This document shows, piece after piece, positions 1 through 6,540 of a stretch of 37,858 nt of DNA (its first letter is position 1; every line of letters starts with the position of its first letter). Position numbers and translations under genes: made by a program. The stretch is from an uncultured Collinsella sp. GTDB lineage: Bacteria; Actinomycetota; Coriobacteriia; Coriobacteriales; Coriobacteriaceae. Below the pieces are notes generated by a model. The model had not been told where the DNA came from, ran no database searches, and saw only the letters and a program-made list of their open reading frames with translations. The stretch lies in contig CABQAK010000019.1 in the NCBI GenBank assembly GCA_902462065.1, positions 1 through 37,858 on the forward strand, written 5' to 3'.

Positions 1-96
1 GTGACCAAGGCATAACGCAAGGAGGTGCACCAGCTCAAGGACCTGGGGCTGACGATCGAAGATACTGCCGCGGGCACCCGTATCAAATCCCTCTAA
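1..96 (+). CDS. cysS: C-terminal end of cysteinyl-tRNA synthetase, partial, apparent frameshift
   Basis: This is the tail of a gene entering from the left edge. Codons from 16 to the stop at 94-96 read RKEVHQLKDLG, then LTIEDTAAGTRIKSL. That is the usual end of cysteinyl-tRNA synthetase (an IR-x-EL helix, a short linker, then EDTxxGTR). The same frame has a TAA at 13-15. Bases 3-14, read one frame over, give DQGI, which joins perfectly to RKEV (family pattern A-D-x-I-R-x-E). One extra A at 14/15 would explain both. The enzyme charges tRNA-Cys, and cysS next to rlmB and yacP is a common order. The frameshift may be a sequencing or assembly error at the contig edge or a real mutation. Only the last 31 or so residues are visible, so the identity rests on this motif and on context. 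Confidence 0.6.
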
Positions 97-263
97 TCCC
101 CGCGGGTTTCCCAAGCACCCGACCGCCCGAGCCACGGCACCTTGCCTTTCAATCGTCGGGCATGACCTCAAGGTCTATGCCCTCCTCTTTCAAGGCAATC
201 TGCCGCACCTCGGGCGGTCGGTCTATTTGTTTCGTTTGATAGTTGTATTTAGGAGGTCGCTTT

Positions 264-1178
264 ATGGCCGACAATCGCAAGCGTGCACCGCGTGGAGGCA
301 AGCAGGCTGCTTCTGGTTCGCGTCCGATTCGCCGCAACGACCGCGCTGCCGCTCCCAAGGGCCAGCGCGAGCGCTCACAGGCTGCTCGCCCGCAGCGCGA
401 GCGTAGCCGCGATAACGTCCAGGTTCCCAAGGGCGAGTTTATCGAAGGTCGCCGTGCTGCCGCCGAGGCACTGCGTACCGGCTTTCCCGTCAAGTGCGCG
501 CTCATCGCTGAGGGCGGGGAGCGCGATGCCGCCTTGTCGCACCTGGTCGACGACCTCAACGCTGCAGGCGTCCGCATTAAGTATGTGCCGCGCGCGCAGC
601 TCGATGCGCTGTCGAGCCATGGCGCTCACCAGGGCATTGCACTCGAGGTTGGTAACTTCCCCTATGCCGATGTTGCCGATATCCTCGACCGTGCGGGCGA
701 CGGTCCGACGCTCGTCATCGTGCTCGACCACGTGACCGACGACGGTAACTTTGGAGCCATCGTGCGCTCTGCCGAGGTCGTGGGCGCCGCGGGCGTCATC
801 ATTGCCAACAAGCGCGCCGCCGGCGTGACCGTGGGCAGCTACAAGACTTCTGCCGGCGCCGTCATGCATCTGCCCATCGCGCAGGTGCCCAATATCGCCC
901 GTGCACTCGATGACCTCAAGGCCGCTGGCTTTTGGGTGGGCGGTGCTTCCGAGCACGCCGAGGGCAGCTGCTGGGATGCTCCCTTCGAGGGCCGCGTGGC
1001 GCTCGTCATGGGTTCCGAGGGCGATGGCATCTCGCGCCTGGTGCTCGAGAAATGCGACTTTTTGACCAAGCTTCCCCAGCGCGGCATGACCGAGAGCCTC
1101 AATGTTGCCCAGGCGACTACCGCGCTGTGCTTTGAGTGGCTGCGCCGCAATGCCGGTGAGCTCATGGGGGAGGAGTAG
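264..1178 (+). CDS. rlmB: 23S rRNA (guanosine-2'-O-)-methyltransferase, TrmH/SpoU family (RlmB)
   Basis: 304 aa. It methylates the 2'-O of a P-loop guanosine of 23S rRNA (G2251 in E. coli numbering) using SAM. The first 60 or so residues are a basic Arg/Lys/Ala/Gln-rich tail. The substrate-binding domain follows (GEFIEGRRAAAEALRTG...). The C-terminal SPOUT domain shows all three SpoU motifs: DHVTDDGNFGAIVRSAE (motif 1, Asn and Arg), LVMGSEGDGIS (motif 2) and LPQRGMTESLNVAQAT (motif 3). The start is the ATG at 264, with AGGAGG at 251-256. A TTG at 243 is in frame but lies upstream of that ribosome binding site. The gene is four bases from yacP and forms a unit with it, probably also with cysS upstream. 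The exact rRNA target is inferred from the family. Confidence 0.93.
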   Translation: MADNRKRAPRGGKQAASGSRPIRRNDRAAAPKGQRERSQAARPQRERSRDNVQVPKGEFIEGRRAAAEALRTGFPVKCALIAEGGERDAALSHLVDDLNAAGVRIKYVPRAQLDALSSHGAHQGIALEVGNFPYADVADILDRAGDGPTLVIVLDHVTDDGNFGAIVRSAEVVGAAGVIIANKRAAGVTVGSYKTSAGAVMHLPIAQVPNIARALDDLKAAGFWVGGASEHAEGSCWDAPFEGRVALVMGSEGDGISRLVLEKCDFLTKLPQRGMTESLNVAQATTALCFEWLRRNAGELMGEE

Positions 1179-1181
1179 CGC

Positions 1182-1859
1182 ATGTCCAAGAAGAACCGCG
1201 CCAAGTCCAAGGCCAAGCGCTTTGGCGAAGGCTCGGCCAAGCCGATTGTTTCGGCCGCGACTTATGGCGTGGGCGGCAATGCGTTTGCGCAGGCCATCGC
1301 CGATCCGGTCTCGACGGTGCACTCCAATAAGCCCGAGCTGCTGGTGGTCGACGGCTACAACGTGATCCACTGCACGCCGCGCTACGAAAAACTCGTCTAT
1401 GACCATTCCGACGATCCGTATTCCAGCGACGTTCACGATATGGCGCGCACCGCCCTCATCAACGATGTTGCGGCGTTTGCCCAGGGCCGCTACGAGGCCG
1501 TGATCGTGTTCGACGGCGCGGGCAATATCTCCAACGAGCGCCCCAATCTGCCGGCCCGCGGCGTGCGCATTGAGTTTTCGCCGACGGGTGTCTCTGCCGA
1601 TACCGTGGTGCAGAAGCTCTGCATCGAGGCGCGCGAGGAAGGCCGCGCGTGCTCCGTGGTATCGAGTGACGGCACAATTCAAGCCGTCGTCATGGGCAAG
1701 GGCGTCACGCGCATCTCGAGCCGCATGCTGGTGGACGAGATCAAACAGATCGACAACGACGTTCACGAGGCAGAGGAAGCTCCGCAGATCAAGATGACTC
1801 TGGGCAGCCGCCTGAGCCCCGATGCCCTGGCCAAGCTCAAGGCCCTGCGCGGGAGGTAG
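1182..1859 (+). CDS. yacP: NYN (PIN-like) domain ribonuclease, YacP/Rae1 family
   Basis: 225 aa. Family members are PIN-fold metal-dependent endoribonucleases. The B. subtilis homologue (Rae1) cuts mRNA in the ribosomal A site. Visible here are a basic N-terminus (MSKKNRAKSKAKRFGEG), a roughly 30-residue linker, then the NYN core: LLVVDGYNVIH with the first catalytic Asp near residue 54, EAVIVFDGAG, VSADTVVQKLCIEA and CSVVSSDGTIQ. These supply the acidic residues expected of the fold. A C-terminal helix (LSPDALAKLKALRGR) closes it. The ATG follows the rlmB stop by three bases and its GGGGGAGG ribosome binding site lies inside the end of rlmB, so translation is probably coupled. The N-terminal extension before the NYN core is longer than in the roughly 170-residue Firmicutes proteins. 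Confidence 0.85.
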   Translation: MSKKNRAKSKAKRFGEGSAKPIVSAATYGVGGNAFAQAIADPVSTVHSNKPELLVVDGYNVIHCTPRYEKLVYDHSDDPYSSDVHDMARTALINDVAAFAQGRYEAVIVFDGAGNISNERPNLPARGVRIEFSPTGVSADTVVQKLCIEAREEGRACSVVSSDGTIQAVVMGKGVTRISSRMLVDEIKQIDNDVHEAEEAPQIKMTLGSRLSPDALAKLKALRGR

Positions 1860-1898
1860 GAAACCTTCTATGGGGAGCTGCTTTCTCGATTGACCAAC

Positions 1899-1926
1899 CA
1901 ACTAGTTTGTAATCAATGGGTTGCGG
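1899..1926 (+). pseudogene. Decayed tRNA-Thr anticodon-arm fragment
   Basis: These 28 bases match the anticodon arm and variable region of the intact tRNA-Thr at 2107-2134 at 24 of 28 positions, including the TTTGTAA anticodon loop and TGGGTTGC. All four differences are transitions. No acceptor stem or T-arm can be formed around it, so it is not a functional tRNA. It may be a remnant of a tandem tRNA duplication or of an integration event that split a tRNA gene. Confidence 0.5.
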
Positions 1927-1935
1927 CTTGGCATC

Positions 1936-1989
1936 GTCAAAACGAATAGTTTTTGGTTTTGGCGAACGGATAAAACTATTCGTTCTGAC
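1936..1989. repeat. Inverted repeat, possible terminator of the rlmB-yacP unit
   Basis: A 13-base arm AACGAATAGTTTT (1941-1953) is perfectly repeated in inverse at 1972-1984, with an 18-base spacer. Outer GTCA (1936-1939) and TGAC (1986-1989) extend the pairing. It lies about 80 bases after the yacP stop and before the tRNA-Thr promoter. It could act as a terminator, but no clean U-run follows, so a repeat element is equally possible. Confidence 0.5.
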
Positions 1990-2024
1990 GAAGGGTTTTG
2001 AGATGTGGTCGGTCAAAGGGTCTG

Positions 2025-2053
2025 TTGCACCCCGTCCGCAATTCCTTTATTCT
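2025..2053 (+). promoter_or_regulatory. Promoter of tRNA-Thr(TGT)
   Basis: TTGCAC (2025-2030) and TATTCT (2048-2053) are separated by 17 bases. Transcription would begin near 2060, about 25 bases before the tRNA. Fit to a sigma-70 consensus by eye. Confidence 0.55.
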
Positions 2054-2083
2054 TAACTGGCTTCGCGCGAAAGCGCCAAGTGT

Positions 2084-2158
2084 GCCAGTGTGGCGCAACG
2101 GTAGCGCAACTGATTTGTAATCAGTGGGTTGCAGGTTCGATTCCTGTCACTGGCTCCA
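2084..2158 (+). tRNA. tRNA-Thr (anticodon TGT)
   Basis: Acceptor stem GCCAGTG (2084-2090) pairs with CACTGGC (2148-2154), followed by discriminator T and an encoded CCA (2156-2158). The anticodon stem ACTGA/TCAGT encloses loop TTTGTAA, giving anticodon TGT, which reads ACA. The T-arm GGTTCGATTCC is present. It stands alone behind its own promoter. Confidence 0.95.
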
Positions 2159-2250
2159 TGAGAGTTTCGGGTTCTGTTCCCTTGTGGGACAGGGCCCGTT
2201 TCTTTTTTGTCGATAAGTCAGCGGGTTTGGCGCAACCTAGCTTCAGGTTT

Positions 2251-2387
2251 GTCTCGATCTGTAACACGAAGGGGCGGAAAACCGTTCTTACTGTTACAGA
2301 TTGAGACGTAAGCTGGGGTCTCTGCGAAACATCTCGATCTGTAACAGATAGGCGAGAAAATGTTCTCTAAATGTTACAGATTGAGAC
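2251..2387. repeat. Two tandem copies of a palindromic element (GTCTCGATCTGTAACA arms)
   Basis: Copy 1 has the arm GTCTCGATCTGTAACA at 2251-2266 and its inverse TGTTACAGATTGAGAC at 2292-2307. Copy 2 has the same arms at 2331-2346 and 2372-2387. Both copies have a spacer of exactly 25 bases, and the spacers are alignable with each other (GGCGGAAAACCGTTC versus GGCGAGAAAATGTTC). The period is 80 bases. In copy 1 the flanking AGCTT and AAGCT extend the palindrome. No coding potential is seen. It looks like a small dispersed repeat family. Confidence 0.75.
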
Positions 2388-2419
2388 AAAGGCGGGAACG
2401 AACCCAGCCGTTCACCTTG

Positions 2420-2560
2420 GGCGTGGATTTTCGGACGTACGAGCGTGGAAAAACTCCCGCTTAGTGAATGAGCGTGGATAATCTGCCACTTTGGATTCGA
2501 TGGCACGGCAAAGTGGGAGATTATCCACGCTCGATTTCAAACGGAAGAAAATCCACGCTC
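2420..2560. repeat. Nested palindrome with GCGTGGAT arms
   Basis: The core is a 24-base arm at 2470-2493 (starting GAGCGTGGATAATCTG) and its inverse at 2509-2532, with one mismatch and a 15-base loop. An outer pair, GCGTGGATTTTC at 2421-2432 and GAAAATCCACGC at 2548-2559, encloses it. A further half-site GAGCGTGGA lies near 2441. The sequence differs from the preceding palindromes, so this is a second repeat family in the same gap. It could fold into a long RNA or DNA hairpin. Confidence 0.75.
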
Positions 2561-2774
2561 GAATCTGCCGCGGAAGCCCGATCTCGACCTATATATAGGT
2601 GCAAATAGGCTGTTATGAAGTTCTATTCTGAAGGTGTACTCTACTACACCAAAGTGTTACCTCGGGAAACGTCACCTCAGTATCCAAAACCACCGTCCTT
2701 CATATCCAAACTCAACAAAACCGCAGGTCACGACTATATAGATACGCCCGGAACCGTGTATCTAGAGGTTTTCG
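2561..2774. other. Gene-free AT-richer stretch upstream of the tRNA-tuf operon
   Basis: I see no credible gene here. It holds a perfect 14-base palindrome ACCTATATATAGGT at 2587-2600 and a short inverted repeat GGTGTA/TACACC at 2633-2650. An open frame at 2615-2860 runs through the operon promoter, has no ribosome binding site and matches no family I recognise. Confidence 0.5.
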
Positions 2775-2804
2775 TTGACAGCCCCCAAGGTTGCATCGTA
2801 TTAT
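2762..2804 (+). promoter_or_regulatory. Promoter of the tRNA-Tyr/Thr/Met-tuf operon
   Basis: A perfect -35 TTGACA (2775-2780) and a -10 TATTAT (2799-2804) are separated by 18 bases. The upstream box GAGGTTTTCGTTGACAGC is nearly identical to the one in front of rpmG at 4593-4613 (19 of 21 bases). That suggests a shared strong promoter class for translation genes. Confidence 0.75.
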
Positions 2805-2866
2805 CTTCTTCGTTCGCGGGGGCGGCGGTCCAAAAGACCAAAGAACCTGCGGATACTTGAACGATT

Positions 2867-2948
2867 GGGAGTTTGCCCGAGTGGTTAATGGGGACGGGCT
2901 GTAAACCCGTTGGCTCTGCCTACATAGGTTCGAATCCTATAGCTCCCA
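2867..2948 (+). tRNA. tRNA-Tyr (anticodon GTA)
   Basis: Acceptor GGGAGTT (2867-2873) pairs with AGCTCCC (2941-2947). Anticodon stem ACGGG/CCCGT encloses loop CTGTAAA, so the anticodon is GTA. The long variable arm (class II) is typical of bacterial tRNA-Tyr. The discriminator is A and CCA is not fully encoded (ACC follows). First gene of the operon. Confidence 0.95.
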
Positions 2949-2958
2949 CCCGTCAAGT

Positions 2959-3034
2959 GCCTGTATAGCTCAGTCGGTAGAGCACTTCGTTGGTAACGAA
3001 GAGGTCACCAGTTCAAGTCTGGTTGCAGGCTCCA
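2959..3034 (+). tRNA. tRNA-Thr (anticodon GGT)
   Basis: Acceptor GCCTGTA (2959-2965) pairs with TGCAGGC (3024-3030), with discriminator T and CCA encoded (3032-3034). Anticodon stem CTTCG/CGAAG encloses loop TTGGTAA, giving GGT, which reads ACC and ACU. The T-loop GTTCAAGTC is present. Confidence 0.95.
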
Positions 3035-3037
3035 TCC

Positions 3038-3114
3038 GGCGGTGTAGCTCAGTTGGTTAGAGCACACGGTTCATACCCGTGGCGTCACTGGTTCGAATCC
3101 AGTCACCGCTACCA
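3038..3114 (+). tRNA. tRNA-Met (anticodon CAT, elongator-like)
   Basis: Acceptor GGCGGTG (3038-3044) pairs with CACCGCT (3104-3110), with discriminator A and CCA encoded (3112-3114). The loop TTCATAC gives CAT. The fully paired first base pair argues against an initiator tRNA. A lysidine-modified tRNA-Ile cannot be excluded without tilS determinants, but elongator Met is more likely. Confidence 0.9.
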
Positions 3115-3125
3115 TAGGTAACACG

Positions 3126-3156
3126 GTGGCTTCTCAATAGTATGTTGAGAGGCCAC
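3126..3156 (+). promoter_or_regulatory. Hairpin in the tRNA-Met/tuf spacer
   Basis: GTGGCTTCTCAA (3126-3137) pairs with TTGAGAGGCCAC (3145-3156) over 12 pairs with one wobble and a seven-base loop. No U-run follows, so a terminator is unlikely. It may be a processing site that separates the tRNAs from the tuf mRNA. Confidence 0.5.
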
Positions 3157-3210
3157 TATGGTATAAAGGCAAAGTCCCGTCCGGGGACGACCTGTTTAGA
3201 GGAGGGCTTT

Positions 3211-4401
3211 ATGGCCAAAGAGAAGTTTGAGCGCACTAAGCCGCATGTTAACATCGGCACCATTGGTCACGTCGACCACGGCAAGACCACGCTGACCGCT
3301 GCCATCACCAAGGTTCTCTCCGAGACCGAGGGCTGCAAGGCTGACTTCACTGCGTTCGAGAACATCGACAAGGCTCCCGAGGAGCGCGAGCGCGGCATTA
3401 CGATCTCCGTCTCCCACGTCGAGTACGAGACTGCTGCCCGTCACTACGCTCACGTTGACTGCCCGGGCCACGCTGACTACGTCAAGAACATGATCTCCGG
3501 CGCTGCTCAGATGGACGGCGCTATCCTGGTCATCGCCGCTACCGACGGCCCCATGGCTCAGACCCGCGAGCACATCCTGCTCGCCCGTCAGGTCGGCGTT
3601 CCCTACATCGTCGTCTTCCTGAACAAGTGCGACATGGTCGACGATGACGAGCTCATCGACCTCGTCGAGATGGAGACCCGTGAGCTCCTCTCCGAGTACG
3701 ATTTCCCCGGCGACGACATCCCCGTCATCCGTGGTTCCGCTCTGGGCGCTCTCGAGGGCGACGCCAAGTGGATGGACGCTATCCGCGAGCTCATGAAGGC
3801 CGTCGACGAGTACATCCCGACGCCTGCTCGTAACAACGACCTCCCCTTCCTGATGGCCGTTGAGGACGTTATGACCATCTCCGGCCGTGGTACCGTTGCT
3901 ACCGGCCGTGTCGAGCGCGGTGAGCTCAAGCTCAACGAGCCCGTCGAGATCGTCGGCATCAAGGATACCCAGAACACCGTCGTTACCGGTATCGAGATGT
4001 TCCGTAAGTCCATGGACTTCTGCGAGGCTGGCGACAACGTCGGTCTGCTGCTCCGCGGCATCAAGCGCGAGGACATCGAGCGCGGCCAGGTTCTCTGCAA
4101 GCCCGGTTCGGTTACCCCGCACACCAAGTTCACCGGCGAGATCTACGTTCTGACCAAGGAGGAGGGCGGCCGTCACACCCCGTTCTTCGATGGTTATCGT
4201 CCTCAGTTCTACTTCCGTACCACCGACGTTACCGGTACGGTCAAGCTCCCCGAGGGCACCGAGATGGCTATGCCTGGTGACCACATCACCATCGAGGGCG
4301 ACCTCATCCACCCGATCGCTATGGAGGAGGGCCTGCGCTTCGCTATCCGCGAGGGTGGCCACACCGTCGGTTCGGGCATCGTCTCCACGATCATTGAGTA
4401 A
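3211..4401 (+). CDS. tuf: Translation elongation factor Tu
   Basis: 396 aa, the usual EF-Tu length. It delivers aminoacyl-tRNA to the ribosomal A site as a GTPase in the cytosol. The G domain shows GHVDHGKTT (P-loop, about residue 18), the RGITISVSHVEYET switch, DCPGHADY and NKCD. Domains II and III follow through VGSGIVSTIIE. The ATG at 3211 follows GAGGAGGG. In-frame upstream codons from 3142 lie inside the leader hairpin region and are not part of the protein. It is the last gene of a tRNA-Tyr/Thr/Met-tuf unit, an arrangement also known for E. coli tufB, and is followed at once by a strong terminator. Codon use is strongly biased, as expected for a very highly expressed gene. Confidence 0.98.
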   Translation: MAKEKFERTKPHVNIGTIGHVDHGKTTLTAAITKVLSETEGCKADFTAFENIDKAPEERERGITISVSHVEYETAARHYAHVDCPGHADYVKNMISGAAQMDGAILVIAATDGPMAQTREHILLARQVGVPYIVVFLNKCDMVDDDELIDLVEMETRELLSEYDFPGDDIPVIRGSALGALEGDAKWMDAIRELMKAVDEYIPTPARNNDLPFLMAVEDVMTISGRGTVATGRVERGELKLNEPVEIVGIKDTQNTVVTGIEMFRKSMDFCEAGDNVGLLLRGIKREDIERGQVLCKPGSVTPHTKFTGEIYVLTKEEGGRHTPFFDGYRPQFYFRTTDVTGTVKLPEGTEMAMPGDHITIEGDLIHPIAMEEGLRFAIREGGHTVGSGIVSTIIE

Positions 4402-4428
4402 ATTAGCTCTTTGATATAGCTGACTTAG

Positions 4429-4463
4429 AGAACCCGGCACTTATATGGGTGCCGGGTTCTTTT
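4429..4463 (+). terminator. Rho-independent terminator after tuf
   Basis: AGAACCCGGCAC (4429-4440) and GTGCCGGGTTCT (4449-4460) form a perfect 12-pair stem with an eight-base loop, followed by TTTTC. Confidence 0.9.
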
Positions 4464-4592
4464 CTGCAATGGATATTGAGCCGTTGCTGGTGTCGAGAGG
4501 ATCGATAATGGTCCTGGATGCACTGTCGATTAGCTCTCGATGGCTTCATTGATGTGTTCCAAATATGAATGGATCCACCGAGAACCAATTGA

Positions 4593-4635
4593 CTCGAGGT
4601 TTTCATTGACAGCACTTACGTGGAGCTGATAAAGT
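4593..4635 (+). promoter_or_regulatory. Promoter of the rpmG/tRNA-Trp/secE/nusG operon
   Basis: TTGACA (4606-4611) is followed 16-18 bases later by GATAAAGT (4628-4635) as -10. The 21 bases at 4593-4613 match 2762-2782 at 19 positions. Confidence 0.7.
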
Positions 4636-4680
4636 AACAACTCGTGCCCGTACGGGGCGGAAATGAAAGGTTCAGGATAC

Positions 4681-4830
4681 ATGCGTACTCTAGTTACTCT
4701 TGCGTGCACTGAGTGCAAGCGCCGCAACTATACGACCACCAAGAACAAGTCGACCATGCCTGATCGTATGGAGATCAAGAAGTATTGCCCCTGGTGCCGT
4801 CACCACACGCTGCACAAAGAGACTCGCTAG
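4681..4830 (+). CDS. rpmG: 50S ribosomal protein L33
   Basis: 49 aa, the normal length. It is a small protein of the large ribosomal subunit near the E site. It carries the zinc-binding pattern CTEC...CPWC (Cys 9, 12, 36, 39), so this is the Cys+ zinc form. The sequence starts MRTLVTLACTECKRRNYTTTK and ends HHTLHKETR. Weak Shine-Dalgarno candidates (AAAGG, AGGA) lie 3-10 bases before the ATG. It is followed by tRNA-Trp, then secE and nusG, a classic order in many bacteria. Confidence 0.95.
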   Translation: MRTLVTLACTECKRRNYTTTKNKSTMPDRMEIKKYCPWCRHHTLHKETR

Positions 4831-4843
4831 TCTCTAGTCACAT

Positions 4844-4919
4844 ACGCCAGTAGTTCAATTGGTAGAGCATCGGTCTCCAAAACCGAGTGTTGAGGGTTCG
4901 AGTCCTTCCTGGCGTGCCA
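4844..4919 (+). tRNA. tRNA-Trp (anticodon CCA)
   Basis: Acceptor ACGCCAG (4844-4850) pairs with CTGGCGT (4909-4915), with discriminator G and CCA encoded (4917-4919). Anticodon stem TCGGT/ACCGA encloses loop CTCCAAA, giving CCA. It lies between rpmG and secE, as in many bacteria. Confidence 0.95.
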
Positions 4920-4928
4920 GTCATTATT

Positions 4929-4959
4929 CCGTAAGCTCCCACTTGGGGGCTTACGGTTT
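4929..4959 (+). terminator. Hairpin terminator or attenuator between tRNA-Trp and secE
   Basis: CCGTAAGC (4929-4936) and GCTTACGG (4949-4956) pair, extended inward by CCC/GGG, and are followed by TTTA. Its place inside the operon suggests partial termination or processing that sets secE-nusG below rpmG. Confidence 0.65.
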
Positions 4960-4995
4960 ACTCATGTATAAGCGCATTGCGCGGAGGTAACCCAA

Positions 4996-5334
4996 ATGGC
5001 CAACAAGAAGAACAAGAAGAAGGCTCAGCAGCCGGCACCTGCCAACAACGCTGCCGCCAACTCCAAGGTTGAGGCCAAGAAGGCCGTTGCCAAGAAGAAC
5101 GAGAAGGCTGCGAAGTCCAAGAAGAACGAGAAGCCTGGTTTCTTCGCCCGCACCAAGAAGTATTTCGCTTCGGTCAAGTCCGAGATGAAGCGTGTCACGT
5201 GGCCCGATAAGAAGGAGCTCGTGAACTACTCAGTCGTCGTTTGCGCTTCTCTGGTCGTCGTCGGCGTCGTCATCGCTCTGCTCGATGCTGGCTTTGGCGA
5301 GGCTCTTGCTCTGTTCTCTGGATTGAGGGGCTAA
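4996..5334 (+). CDS. secE: Preprotein translocase subunit SecE
   Basis: 112 aa. It is the small clamp subunit of the SecYEG channel in the cytoplasmic membrane. The first 50 or so residues are a Lys/Ala-rich soluble tail (MANKKNKKKAQQPAPAN...). Then come the conserved amphipathic helix FFARTKKYFASVKSEMKRVTWPDKKELVNYS and one transmembrane helix VVVCASLVVVGVVIALLDAGF. This is the single-span form usual outside the Enterobacteria. The start ATG at 4996 follows GGAGGTAACCCAA. The stop is three bases from nusG, so the two are cotranscribed and probably translationally coupled. Confidence 0.95.
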   Translation: MANKKNKKKAQQPAPANNAAANSKVEAKKAVAKKNEKAAKSKKNEKPGFFARTKKYFASVKSEMKRVTWPDKKELVNYSVVVCASLVVVGVVIALLDAGFGEALALFSGLRG

Positions 5335-5337
5335 ACC

Positions 5338-5874
5338 ATGTCTAAGCGTTGGTACGTCGTTCACACTTACTCCGGATACGAGAACCGCGTAAAGTCCGAT
5401 CTCGAGCATCGTATCGAGACCATGGGCATGCAGGACCGTATCTTTGATATCGAGATTCCTATGGAGCGCGTCACCGAGATCAAGGAGGGTGGCAAGCGTG
5501 AGACCAAGGATTCCAAGATCTTCCCGGGTTATGTCCTGGTCCGCATGGAGATGGATGACGATGCTTGGACGTGTGTTCGCAACACGCCCGGCGTCACCGG
5601 TTTCCTAGGCGGCAACGGCAAGCCCGCTCCGCTTTCCCGTGACGAGTACAACAAGATGACTCGTCGTCCCGGTAAGGGCGATTCGCCCAAGCGCACCTCG
5701 GTTGATATTCAGGTCGGCACGTCCGTCCGCGTCACCGATGGCCCGCTTACCGACTTTGATGGCAAGGTCTCCGAGGTTAACACCGAGGCTGGCAAGCTCA
5801 AGGTCACGCTGATGATCTTTGGCCGCGAGACGCCGGTCGAGCTCGACTTTAACCAGGTCGCTGTCATCGCTTAA
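5338..5874 (+). CDS. nusG: Transcription termination/antitermination protein NusG
   Basis: 178 aa. It binds RNA polymerase and modulates pausing, Rho-dependent termination and coupling to the ribosome. The N-terminal NGN domain runs from WYVVHTYSGYENRVKSDLEHRIE through FPGYVLVRMEMDDDAWTCVRNTPGVTGFLG. The C-terminal KOW domain is GTSVRVTDGPLTDFDGKVSEVN with the following strands to about residue 178. GAGGGG precedes the ATG by eight bases, inside the end of secE. It has a normal length with no insertions. Confidence 0.97.
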   Translation: MSKRWYVVHTYSGYENRVKSDLEHRIETMGMQDRIFDIEIPMERVTEIKEGGKRETKDSKIFPGYVLVRMEMDDDAWTCVRNTPGVTGFLGGNGKPAPLSRDEYNKMTRRPGKGDSPKRTSVDIQVGTSVRVTDGPLTDFDGKVSEVNTEAGKLKVTLMIFGRETPVELDFNQVAVIA

Positions 5875-5994
5875 GTTTTCGTCCGTTCGCGCGAGCGTGC
5901 TTCTTCTGTGACTGCTCATCTCAGGAGTGCTTCTAACACGTGCGTGCTTACGATATAGCAAGTACTTCACACTCGTGATTCGAAAGGAATGACC

Positions 5995-6423
5995 ATGGCT
6001 GAGAAGAAGGTTGCCAACGTCATTAAGCTCCAGATTCCTGCTGGTGCAGCTAACCCCGCTCCTCCCGTCGGCCCCGCCCTGGGCGCTGCTGGCGTGAACA
6101 TCATGCAGTTCTGCCAGGCCTTTAACGCCGAGACGCAGGACAAGAAGGGCGACATCATCCCCGTTGAGATCTCTGTCTACGAGGATAAGTCCTTCTCCTT
6201 CATCACCAAGACCCCGCCGGCGGCTCACCTCATCAAGAAGGAGCTGAACCTCAAGTCTGGTTCCGCTAAGCCCCAGGCCGACAAGGTTGGTCAGCTCTCC
6301 CAGGAGCAGCTCACCAAGATCGCCGAGATCAAGATGCCGGACCTCAATGCCAACGACATTGACGCCGCCAAGAAGATCATCGCCGGTACCGCCCGTTCCA
6401 TGGGTGTCACCATCGCTGAGTAG
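5995..6423 (+). CDS. rplK: 50S ribosomal protein L11
   Basis: 142 aa, the normal length. It binds the GTPase-associated centre of 23S rRNA and takes part in factor binding and the stringent response. It starts MAEKKVANVIKLQIPAGAAN, with the conserved PVGPALGAAGVNIMQFCQAFN motif, and ends in the rRNA-binding domain (DIDAAKKIIAGTARSMGVTI). I chose the ATG at 5995 rather than the one at 5989 because GAAAGGA ends at 5988, leaving six bases to 5995 and none to 5989. A 120-base gap separates it from nusG. I see no clear promoter there. Confidence 0.97.
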   Translation: MAEKKVANVIKLQIPAGAANPAPPVGPALGAAGVNIMQFCQAFNAETQDKKGDIIPVEISVYEDKSFSFITKTPPAAHLIKKELNLKSGSAKPQADKVGQLSQEQLTKIAEIKMPDLNANDIDAAKKIIAGTARSMGVTIAE

Positions 6424-6441
6424 CGATTTCTTATGGTAACG

Positions 6442-6470
6442 ACGGGTGCTCCGACCGGGGCGCCCGTTTA
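6442..6470 (+). terminator. Terminator-like hairpin between rplK and rplA
   Basis: ACGGGTGCTCC (6442-6452) pairs with GGGGCGCCCGT (6457-6467) around a four-base loop and is followed by TTTAAT. It sits inside an operon, so it may attenuate rplA or be the leader where excess L1 acts. L1 autoregulation is known for this operon in other bacteria. Which role applies here is not shown. Confidence 0.55.
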
Positions 6471-6540
6471 ATGTGTGCAATAGGGCACACGATACGATGT
6501 GGGAGGGCTCACGCCCGTTTAACCACAGGAGGTAATGCAC

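Noticed and set aside
375..1901. Long open frame on the - strand opposite rlmB and yacP
   Set aside because: It is antisense to two clear genes whose G/C-ending codons keep the opposite frame open. No ribosome binding site or family pattern.
2005..2304. 99-codon open frame covering tRNA-Thr
   Set aside because: It contains the tRNA and part of the palindromes, so it cannot be a real gene.
2615..2860. 81-codon open frame upstream of tRNA-Tyr
   Set aside because: It runs through the operon promoter, lacks a ribosome binding site and resembles no family.
3196..4440. 414-codon open frame opposite tuf
   Set aside because: It is a mirror of the strongly biased EF-Tu codons; the composition (Asp/Val/Leu-rich) is typical of such shadows.
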